From Thermoplasmata archaeon (GTDB lineage Archaea > Thermoplasmatota > Thermoplasmata > Sysuiplasmatales > Sysuiplasmataceae): 11,417 bases of DNA. A program made the translations under genes and the position numbers. The number at the start of each line of letters is the position of its first letter. Within the stretch, counting starts at the first letter, position 1. The notes under the pieces were generated by a model. It worked only from the letters and a program-made list of their open reading frames with translations. It was not told the DNA's origin and did not search any database. Positions 6,655 through 11,417 of the stretch are shown piece by piece. The stretch spans positions 1-11,417 of the forward strand of contig JAJYOM010000042.1 of assembly GCA_021796175.1 (NCBI GenBank), given 5' to 3'.

Positions 6655-7389
6655 TCAGAGCAGTGATGCATTTTCCAGCACCTTTTTCAGCTCCCGCATG
6701 AACGCGCTTCCTCTCAGCTCCCTGACTGTCCTGTCCCCCACAGAGCTGTGGTAGCCGACGGCTCCGAGCGACGGCACGTGCATCCTCGAGCAGTCGCTGC
6801 TTATCCTGCCCGATCTTTTTCCCATGTTCTGGATTACGCCTGCAATGTCCGATTTCATCTCCAGCGCTATCTCGACTGCCCTCCTTGTCACATTCCAGCT
6901 CAATGCGCTGGGCTGCGTCACGAAGAGAACGCTGCACCTGTCGCCGAACATTTCCAGCGCTGTCAGGAATTCGTCCCCGGTGCCCGGCGGCATGTCCACC
7001 ACCAGCATGTCAATCGGGCCGAAGTTTGTGATTGCGAGCATGTCCTTCAGCGCCTCAACCTTGCCTGCACCCCTCACCGGCAGTCCCCTGCCCCCTGCAA
7101 ACATGTCTATCGACATCAGCGGTATGTTCTCCACCCTTGCAGGAATGAGCCCGTCCCTGCTTTCCCTGAAGCCGGTGCCCCTGGCGCCGAAGAGCGCGGG
7201 TATGGACGGGCCGTGAATGTCCATGTCCAGTATGCCGACACTTCTGCTGCCTGCCATCAGGTAGGCAGAACAGGCAGCAATAGTGCTCTTTCCCACTCCG
7301 CCCTTCCCGCTTGAGAATATGACAACACTGCCGGTGTCCTCCAGTCTCCTCCTTATCAGCCCGTCCCTGGGGTCGGTGCCTTCCGTCAA
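6655..7389 (-). CDS. hypB: HypB, archaeal Mrp/MinD-type ATPase for nickel insertion
   Basis: This 244-residue P-loop ATPase has the deviant Walker A GKGGVGKST (28-36), DMDIHGPSIP (55-64) and DMPPGTGD (132-139), all hallmarks of the Mrp/NBP35 branch of the MinD family. Mrp iron-sulfur carriers also have a CxxC shortly after the VIxNM motif. Here VIQNM (185-189) is followed by only one cysteine, C200, so Fe-S carriage is unlikely. In Thermococcus a Mrp/MinD-type ATPase replaces the classical GTPase HypB and works with HypA in nickel delivery. The gene is third in a hypD-hypA-hypB row, overlapping hypA by TTGA, so I assign it that role. The start is a TTG with AGGAG just upstream. The family is certain; the HypB role is strong inference from context. 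Confidence 0.86.
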   Translation of the reverse strand: MTEGTDPRDGLIRRRLEDTGSVVIFSSGKGGVGKSTIAACSAYLMAGSRSVGILDMDIHGPSIPALFGARGTGFRESRDGLIPARVENIPLMSIDMFAGGRGLPVRGAGKVEALKDMLAITNFGPIDMLVVDMPPGTGDEFLTALEMFGDRCSVLFVTQPSALSWNVTRRAVEIALEMKSDIAGVIQNMGKRSGRISSDCSRMHVPSLGAVGYHSSVGDRTVRELRGSAFMRELKKVLENASLL

Positions 7390-7811
7390 ATTCTCCTGCC
7401 CCCGGGTTTGAATCTACTGATGCGCAGGCCGAAGCCGGATGAAATATCGAAATCTGGGCTGCCGCACGACGGGCAGCTGATGAATGCGTTTATGCTTGAC
7501 GGTATGTAGTGGACCGCATTGTCGCCACCGTCCCCGAGCGGTTCAAGCTCCTTCCTGCTGTCGCTGAATGACCAGTTCCTGCCGCATTTCCTGCACCTGA
7601 ATGCTGTCTTCTCCTGCGAGATATGTATGCGGCAGCCGGACATTACAGTCCCCTTCTTCAGGCTCCTCAGCGCCTCCCTCAGGACAGGCAGTTCTATCTG
7701 TGCCAGTTCGCCCACAGACAGGTCCACGTCGCTGACACTGTCCACAGAGAGCCTGCTGCATTCATCCGATATTGTTGCAATTATCCCTTCTGCAAGGCTC
7801 CATTCATGCAT
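7386..7811 (-). CDS. hypA: HypA, hydrogenase nickel metallochaperone
   Basis: This 141-residue protein begins MHEWSLAEGI, the HypA N terminus in which His2 and the following Glu help bind Ni(II). A zinc site is formed by C73/C76 (CRKC) and C113/C116 (CPSC). The 36-residue insert between the two pairs is longer than in bacterial HypA and resembles archaeal HypA. It delivers nickel to the hydrogenase large-subunit precursor together with the adjacent ATPase. The ATG at 7811 follows hypD after 12 bases, with AGGTG as ribosome binding site. The C terminus is basic (FKPGGRRI) and its stop overlaps the TTG of hypB. Its presence supports a functional NiFe centre in the hydrogenase encoded at 1-884. 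Confidence 0.95.
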   Translation of the reverse strand: MHEWSLAEGIIATISDECSRLSVDSVSDVDLSVGELAQIELPVLREALRSLKKGTVMSGCRIHISQEKTAFRCRKCGRNWSFSDSRKELEPLGDGGDNAVHYIPSSINAFISCPSCGSPDFDISSGFGLRISRFKPGGRRI

Positions 7812-7823
7812 CCATGAGCACCT

Positions 7824-8927
7824 TCAGGCTGCCTTCATCCTGACGTTCCTCATCTTTCCGTACTTGAACTCGATTGCGCATGCACCCTCGGAGGAGACCA
7901 TGCAAGGGCCGATTGGCCTGTCCGGATTGCAGACCTTTCCGAAGAGCGGGCAGTCCCAGGGGTATATTTCTCCCCTTATCACCTCTGCACATTTGCATCC
8001 CGGCGGGTCGGGGAATTTCCTGCCGCTCATTGCAGCTACGATGTCCTCATATCTCTTTTCGGCGTCTATATCCTCATACTTCTTCCTGAGTTTCATTCCG
8101 CTGCCGGGCAGTACCGGGAAGCCTCTCCATTCTGTGTCCGCCGGCTCAAAAGCCTCGTATATGGCCCTCTTCGCCAGCTCATTTCCGCTATGCTTCACAA
8201 CCCTGCCGTACTCAATCTCCACCTTTGGATCGTTCCGTTCTTTCTGCCCGATCAGCATGTGAATGCCCATCAGCAGGTCCAGCGGCTCGAAGCCGGCCAC
8301 CACCTGCGGCAATCCCGATGTGGCAGCAAGCTGCTCCCATGGTTCCGAGCCGATTATTGCCGACACATGGCCCGGGAGTATCATGCCGTCCAGTTTCACG
8401 TTTCCAAGCCTGGCAATCCCCTCCACTGCAGGCGGCGTGAGCTTGTGCATGCTGTAAACCGAGAAATTCGGCGGAGGCGAGTTGCTGACAATAACAGCGG
8501 TGGAAGGCATCGTTGTTTCGAAGCCGACAGCCATGAAAACAACCTCCTTCTCAGGATGGGAGAGGGCAAATTCAACAGCGTTCTCTATGCTGTAGACCAC
8601 CACAACACTGCCGCCCGCAGCCCTCTCTGTTTCCAGCGAACCCTTAACACCGGGAGCCCTGAGCATGTCGCCGTATACGGCCACGGTCTTCCCGTGCCTC
8701 ACGAACTCCCTTGCAATTTCTATTTCCCTTGTAGTGCTGACGCAGACCGGGCATCCGGGCCCCTCCCTGACATCAATGCCGGAGTCGAGAAGCATCTGGT
8801 CCAGGCCATGCCTGACAAGAGTGTCCTGGTGCGTACCGCAGACATGCATGAATCTGTATTCCTTGTTCCTTTCCTGAATACTCTGGATAATCTTCTTTGC
8901 AAGGTCTTTCTGCCTGAACTGGAACAT
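7824..8927 (-). CDS. hypD: HypD, Fe-S scaffold for the Fe(CN)2CO cofactor
   Basis: This 367-residue protein has every HypD hallmark. HVCGTHQ contains C30, REGPGCPVC contains C59 and C62, and VGFETTMPSTA lies near the middle. The C-terminal cysteine-rich segment runs PPGCKC...DCPLFGKVC...GPC...GAC; in the family four of these cysteines hold a [4Fe-4S] cluster. HypD receives cyanide from HypE and, together with HypC, assembles the Fe(CN)2CO moiety before transfer to the large subunit. Neither hypC nor hypE is in the window. It is the first gene of the minus-strand hypDAB row. The ATG at 8927 has AGGTGG six to eight bases upstream. Full length for the family. Confidence 0.97.
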   Translation of the reverse strand: MFQFRQKDLAKKIIQSIQERNKEYRFMHVCGTHQDTLVRHGLDQMLLDSGIDVREGPGCPVCVSTTREIEIAREFVRHGKTVAVYGDMLRAPGVKGSLETERAAGGSVVVVYSIENAVEFALSHPEKEVVFMAVGFETTMPSTAVIVSNSPPPNFSVYSMHKLTPPAVEGIARLGNVKLDGMILPGHVSAIIGSEPWEQLAATSGLPQVVAGFEPLDLLMGIHMLIGQKERNDPKVEIEYGRVVKHSGNELAKRAIYEAFEPADTEWRGFPVLPGSGMKLRKKYEDIDAEKRYEDIVAAMSGRKFPDPPGCKCAEVIRGEIYPWDCPLFGKVCNPDRPIGPCMVSSEGACAIEFKYGKMRNVRMKAA

Positions 8928-9071
8928 TTACACCACCTGTGGAGGGAGAATTTCTTTAATGGCTCATGCAACATGCGCTGGCTGCCGAATCCTGGCCGGC
9001 ACCGGTATTCACACGATCAGCTGCTCTGGCTATAAATCTGATCTACGGAACAAAATTGTGTCATTTTTCGC
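8928..9071. other. Intergenic region between divergent hypD and the ncRNA
   Basis: No protein gene is visible. On the minus strand, upstream of hypD, there is a Shine-Dalgarno (AGGTGG) next to the start and two possible TATA-like elements: TTTATAG (around 9031-9037) and a weaker ATTAAAG stretch (8949-8960). The latter would put the transcription start too close to leave room for the Shine-Dalgarno, so the former fits better, giving a leader of roughly 80 bases. Which one is used is a guess. Confidence 0.35.
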
Positions 9072-9080
9072 TGTATATAA
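9072..9080 (+). promoter_or_regulatory. TATA box of the putative ncRNA
   Basis: TGTATATAA is a good archaeal TATA box, preceded by a T-rich stretch. Transcription would start near 9102-9106, just ahead of the structured segment. The core TATATA is palindromic, so it could also serve the minus strand toward hypD (start near 9047); the plus-strand reading is preferred because the folded RNA follows. Confidence 0.45.
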
Positions 9081-9105
9081 CCTCTTCGTCTAACATGTGA
9101 TGGTT

Positions 9106-9118
9106 CAAGCTTATGCTG
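9106..9118 (+). repeat. 13-bp direct repeat, copy 1
   Basis: CAAGCTTATGCTG occurs here, at the predicted 5' end of the RNA, and again exactly 120 bases later at 9226-9238. Its AGCTT could pair with AAGCT at 9212-9216 in competition with copy 2. Confidence 0.8.
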
Positions 9119-9225
9119 CCAGGGGCGATAACCCTATCCGAGAAGCGCCGCGGAAGTCCAGTCCAGTGCTGCCCTCCCAGATAACTGACCTTCCGGGAAC
9201 GAAGCGGGACCAAGCTGTCTACCTG

Positions 9226-9238
9226 CAAGCTTATGCTG
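9226..9238 (+). repeat. 13-bp direct repeat, copy 2
   Basis: This is the second exact copy of CAAGCTTATGCTG. In the proposed fold its AGCTT (9228-9232) forms the 3' strand of a small hairpin with AAGCT at 9212-9216. Confidence 0.8.
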
Positions 9239-9414
9239 TCTGCCCGCGCGACCCGGAGTCAGCTGGTTCATCCGTGAGGACAGGTGAACAGGAAGGGCAC
9301 TGGCGGGCGATTGGCCTGCGGGGAGGCCATGTTCGCCTGAGGACTGAAGGAGTCCGCAGGACTCCCCCGGCGCTTCCCTTTTAAGCCAGTCAGCGCATGG
9401 CTGCAGGCACTGCC

Positions 9415-10605
9415 TCAGACTGCAGAACTGAAAGAGCTGTGCTCCATCAGTTTTTTCGCTATGCCGAGGACCATGGCATCCTGACCGGAAGCGCCCGACA
9501 CGAGCAGTCCGAATGGCAATCCGCTGGCCGCACGGACGGGGAATGAGAGGGACGGTGAGCCTGTCGTATTGAAAAGCTCCGTGATGTCAAGCAGTCTCCT
9601 GTAATCCGCTTCATTGCCAAGAACTTCAGAGATAAGCGGCGCCCTTTCAGTAACAGCGGGTGAGAGCAGCACGTCATACCTTTCCATAACCTCCTCGAAG
9701 TCTTCACGAATGGACTGCATTTCCTCAAGAGCGTCGGCGTAGACGCTGTCCTGCACACAGCTGCCCCCTTTGAGGACGGACAGGACGTCCGGGAAGTAAT
9801 CTTCGCCATGCTCATTCATCCATCTTTCATGAAACCTGGCACCCTCGTACGAGCTGACAGTCCTTCTTACCCTGGCACCGTCTCTTGTGAGTGTAGGAAT
9901 TTCGACCACCGAGATGTCAAAATCGTTGCGCAGCCTGTTGACTGCCTGTATGAGATGGCCCGAGACATCATCCCTTCCGAATCTGTACAGGCCTATTCTA
10001 ATCCTCCTCTCCGGCCCGCTCCAGTCCATGTGCACAGTCCCCCTTTCTGCTATCGTGCTGAATACAAGCCCGATTTCACCGAGATCCCTGCCAAGCACGC
10101 CCACTGTATCCAGCGTGGTGCTGAGCGGTATGATGCCTTCTGTCTGTATTGACCCGGCAGTGGGCTTGAAACCTATGACTCCGCATAGCGCCGCAGGCAG
10201 CCTCACCGAGCCGCCGGTATCAGTCCCTATACCTATGTCCGCTTCGCCGGAGGCAACGCACGCGGCGGAGCCTCCAGAAGAGCCGCCGCAAATTCGCGCC
10301 CTGTCGAGCGGGTTCCGGCATGGCCCGGCTGCAGTGGATGTGGTGGTGGCTCCGACTGCAAATTCATGCATATTCGTCTTTCCAACCACTGTGCCTCCCT
10401 CCGAAAGAATGCGATCAACCAGCGGTGCGCTGGACTCGGCAATGTTGTCCAGCAGTATGCGGGAGCCTGCCGTCGTCAGCAGGCCGCTCACGTCAATGTT
10501 GTCCTTTATTCCGAACCTGAGCGGGGAAAGCAGTCCCCTCTCCTTCTCCCTGACAGTTCCTGTTGTTATGAATGCATTGTACGGATTGTCCTGTGGCCGG
10601 GCCAT
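9415..10605 (-). CDS. Amidase-signature family hydrolase
   Basis: This 396-residue enzyme is of the amidase-signature family (GatA, allophanate hydrolase and other amidases). The Ser-cisSer-Lys triad is complete: K34 in GIKDNIDV, S109 in GGSSGGSAA and S133 in GTDTGGSVR. The spacing matches that of GatA (K79, S154, S178) residue for residue, but about 45 N-terminal residues of GatA are absent and the total is about 90 shorter. It hydrolyses a C-N amide bond; the substrate cannot be read from sequence. A GatA role is less likely because gatB/gatC are absent nearby and the N terminus is short. The ATG at 10605 has GGTAGG upstream, and the gene follows the cysteine hydrolase by 18 bases, so the two are probably cotranscribed. 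The protein is probably cytoplasmic: no signal peptide. Confidence 0.9.
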   Translation of the reverse strand: MARPQDNPYNAFITTGTVREKERGLLSPLRFGIKDNIDVSGLLTTAGSRILLDNIAESSAPLVDRILSEGGTVVGKTNMHEFAVGATTTSTAAGPCRNPLDRARICGGSSGGSAACVASGEADIGIGTDTGGSVRLPAALCGVIGFKPTAGSIQTEGIIPLSTTLDTVGVLGRDLGEIGLVFSTIAERGTVHMDWSGPERRIRIGLYRFGRDDVSGHLIQAVNRLRNDFDISVVEIPTLTRDGARVRRTVSSYEGARFHERWMNEHGEDYFPDVLSVLKGGSCVQDSVYADALEEMQSIREDFEEVMERYDVLLSPAVTERAPLISEVLGNEADYRRLLDITELFNTTGSPSLSFPVRAASGLPFGLLVSGASGQDAMVLGIAKKLMEHSSFSSAV

Positions 10606-10623
10606 TGCCTGCCTACCGGATTT

Positions 10624-11286
10624 TCAGTGCTTAATCTTTTTCTCGCGGCCGACGCCTGTCCTTTTCATGACATCCGCTTTCACTGCAGATGCGGCAGACC
10701 TGCCATTTATGAACCTGCCGATTTTACCTGCGAATTCCTCCGAATCCATCACTGTGAAGCCCACATTCCTGAAATCACGTATATTTGCCTGCTGCACCTC
10801 TTCAGTGCTTGAGGAGATGCAGTCAGATATCAGAACAGTGCCGAAATCATTCATATCGGCATCGAACGCAGTTGCCCTTATGCAGTTGGGCGTCTGCGTT
10901 CCGGTTATGACGACAGTGTCCACATCGAGTTTCCTCAGCAGCAGGTCCAGTTCTGTCCTGAAGAATGCGCTCCATTTCTTCTTCAGCACAACATAATCCC
11001 CCTTCCTTGGCTTCAGCTGCCCGTAGAACTCTGCTGAGCTTTTGCCCCTGGAGTTCAGCGTGGCTGGCCTTCCGTGGTCGCTCCAGTATTTCCACCTGCT
11101 TACTTCCACATCCGAACCGTCCTCCCTGTAACCTCTTGTTATGAAGAATACAGGCACGCCCTTCGTCCTGCACTCATCCGCCAGCCGCCTGATTTTCGGC
11201 ACTGTTTCCCTTGCGCCCCTGACGCAGAGAGGCGAATCGCTGTTCACGAATGCATTGATCATGTCAACAATAAGCAGTGCAATCAT
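10624..11286 (-). CDS. Isochorismatase-family cysteine hydrolase
   Basis: This 220-residue alpha/beta hydrolase has the family triad: D8 in ALLIVDMINAF, K102 in VLKKKWSAFFRTEL and C135 in ITGTQTPNCIRATAFDA. The family includes nicotinamidases, N-carbamoylsarcosine amidase, biuret and ureidoacrylate hydrolases, and isochorismatases. The metal-binding DWH/H pattern of nicotinamidase is not seen between residues 50 and 75, so another amide or carbamoyl substrate is more likely. The C terminus carries about 25 extra basic residues (VKADVMKRTGVGREKKIKH). The family start is nearly always directly before the VDM strand, so the ATG at 11286 is right even though no Shine-Dalgarno precedes it. It is followed by the amidase gene after 18 bases, suggesting two steps of one pathway. 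Confidence 0.9.
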   Translation of the reverse strand: MIALLIVDMINAFVNSDSPLCVRGARETVPKIRRLADECRTKGVPVFFITRGYREDGSDVEVSRWKYWSDHGRPATLNSRGKSSAEFYGQLKPRKGDYVVLKKKWSAFFRTELDLLLRKLDVDTVVITGTQTPNCIRATAFDADMNDFGTVLISDCISSSTEEVQQANIRDFRNVGFTVMDSEEFAGKIGRFINGRSAASAVKADVMKRTGVGREKKIKH

Positions 11287-11341
11287 CTTTCAACAGACAG
11301 TGTACCAGATCTGCTGTAATTTGCTGATCCTGTACTTTCAC
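11264..11341 (-). CDS. Possible 25-codon leader ORF
   Basis: A GTG at 11341 is preceded at five bases by GAGGTGA, the best Shine-Dalgarno in this stretch. It opens a 25-codon frame (VKVQDQQITADLVHCLLKDD...) that ends with a TGA inside the first codons of the cysteine hydrolase gene, in another frame. The hydrolase itself has no Shine-Dalgarno, so this short frame could bring ribosomes to its start by coupling. It may equally be chance; no homology is recognised. Confidence 0.22.
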   Translation of the reverse strand: MKVQDQQITADLVHCLLKDDCTAYC

Positions 11342-11351
11342 TCTGTTCACC

Positions 11352-11417
11352 TCAACTCTCTTCCAGGCTAAGATATTTTCTACCTGTCAGCCACTCTTCG
11401 TTTATGTCCATCAATAT
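11352..11417 (-). CDS. Possible 3' end of an upstream gene (partial)
   Basis: On the minus strand a frame open from the window edge reads ILMDINEEWLTGRKYLSLEE and then Ser, ending in TGA at 11352-11354. It could be the C terminus of a gene lying beyond the window, which would place it 65 bases before the cysteine hydrolase start and possibly in the same operon. An internal ATG at 11411 means it could instead be a very short ORF. Too little is visible for any functional call. Confidence 0.3.
   Translation of the reverse strand: MLMDINEEWLTGRKYLSLEES

Larger units (their letters stand above)
9104..9384 (+). ncRNA. Unidentified structured RNA of about 280 nt
   Basis: No credible protein fits here, yet the sequence is full of ordered long-range complementarity. 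A 9-bp helix joins 9142-9150 (GAAGCGCCG) to 9368-9376 (CGGCGCTTC). Inside it, AGTCC at 9155-9159 or CAGTCC at 9159-9164 can pair with GGACT at 9359-9363 and GGACTG at 9341-9346, and AGTG...CCC at 9165-9174 with GGGCACT at 9295-9301. A nested arm follows: 9185-9189/9258-9262, 9193-9197/9252-9256, 9204-9208/9243-9247 and 9212-9216/9228-9232. A hairpin 9266-9270/9285-9289 is capped by TCC-GTGA-GGA, a GNRA loop on this strand only. Another hairpin spans 9305-9337. CCTTTTAA follows the closing helix, like an archaeal T-rich terminator. I could not find RNase P, SRP or tRNA core motifs. The ends are estimates. Confidence 0.62.

Noticed and set aside
6655..7389. Mrp/ApbC iron-sulfur cluster carrier
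   Set aside because: The CxxC needed to hold the cluster is missing and the gene sits in a hypDAB row, which favours the archaeal HypB role.
7519..9035. Long plus-strand open frames opposite hypA and hypD
   Set aside because: They are antisense to clear HypA and HypD proteins and lack promoters, ribosome sites or recognisable motifs.
9101..9120. tRNA-like T-loop (GGTTCAAGC)
   Set aside because: The flanking bases do not form a T-stem and no acceptor, D or anticodon arms can be built around it. The second GGTTCA at 9265-9270 belongs to a different hairpin.
9104..9384. RNase P RNA or SRP 7S RNA at this place
   Set aside because: GCGGAAGTCC at about 9150-9159 resembles part of the RNase P CR-I motif, but there is no partner ACAGA...GGCUUA near the 3' end and no P2-P3 hairpin between the closing helix and that motif. 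The SRP helix 8 sequence is also absent on both strands.
9097..9384. A 95-codon plus-strand open frame
   Set aside because: Its composition is unlike a protein (arginine/proline-rich, no recognisable motif), there is no ribosome site, and it coincides with the folded RNA segment.
9887..10996. Long plus-strand open frame (369 codons) opposite the amidase and cysteine hydrolase
   Set aside because: It is antisense to two genes with complete catalytic motifs, and its serine/proline-rich translation matches no family; typical shadow frame in GC-rich DNA.
10624..11286. Nicotinamidase (PncA)
   Set aside because: The triad is shared, but the metal-binding Asp/His pattern of nicotinamidases is not visible.
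1..11417. CRISPR array, insertion sequence or integration site
   Set aside because: No regularly spaced repeats, transposase-like frames or paired terminal repeats were seen; the window reads as core metabolic operons.

Overview
The window looks archaeal, probably from a moderately high-GC euryarchaeon, with Thermoplasmata-like lineages the best guess. The signs are heavy use of AGG/AGA for arginine and ATA for isoleucine, TATA-like boxes (one placed for a leaderless transcript), short G-rich Shine-Dalgarno stretches, frequent TTG/GTG starts and an archaeal Mrp/MinD-type HypB. No taxonomic marker gene is visible, so the lineage is inference.

Region 1 (1-6248, plus strand) is the 3' part of a tightly overlapping operon for a complex I-like, membrane-bound group 4 [NiFe] hydrogenase. 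It holds the catalytic large subunit (5' end outside the window), then NuoH-, I-, J-, K-, L- and N-like subunits. The large subunit keeps a DPCFGC nickel-ligand motif followed by a 33-residue tail like that of HycE, so it should be a real hydrogenase rather than a quinone- or F420H2-reducing NuoD/FpoD. Only two antiporter-type subunits follow it, and several proton-path residues differ from standard complex I.

Region 2 (6255-6616) is a lone small helical protein with its own TATA box and apparently a leaderless transcript. Region 3 (8927 down to 6655, minus strand) is a hypD-hypA-hypB maturation operon; its HypB is the Mrp/MinD-type ATPase known from Thermococcales. HypA/HypB deliver nickel and HypD assembles the Fe(CN)2CO unit. 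These genes therefore complement the hydrogenase and strengthen the view that it carries a NiFe centre. hypC, hypE, hypF and the C-terminal endopeptidase are not in the window.

Region 4 (8928-9414) has no protein gene. It holds a TATA box and a roughly 280-nt sequence that folds into nested long-range helices closed by a 9-bp terminal helix, with a GNRA tetraloop and a T-rich end. I read it as a plus-strand structured non-coding RNA that I could not match to RNase P, SRP or tRNA. It is the best candidate for something undescribed.

Region 5 (11417 down to 9415, minus strand) is a two-gene operon of an isochorismatase-type cysteine hydrolase and an amidase-signature enzyme, possibly a nitrogen-salvage pair. 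Ahead of it are a short candidate leader ORF and the tail of an upstream reading frame.
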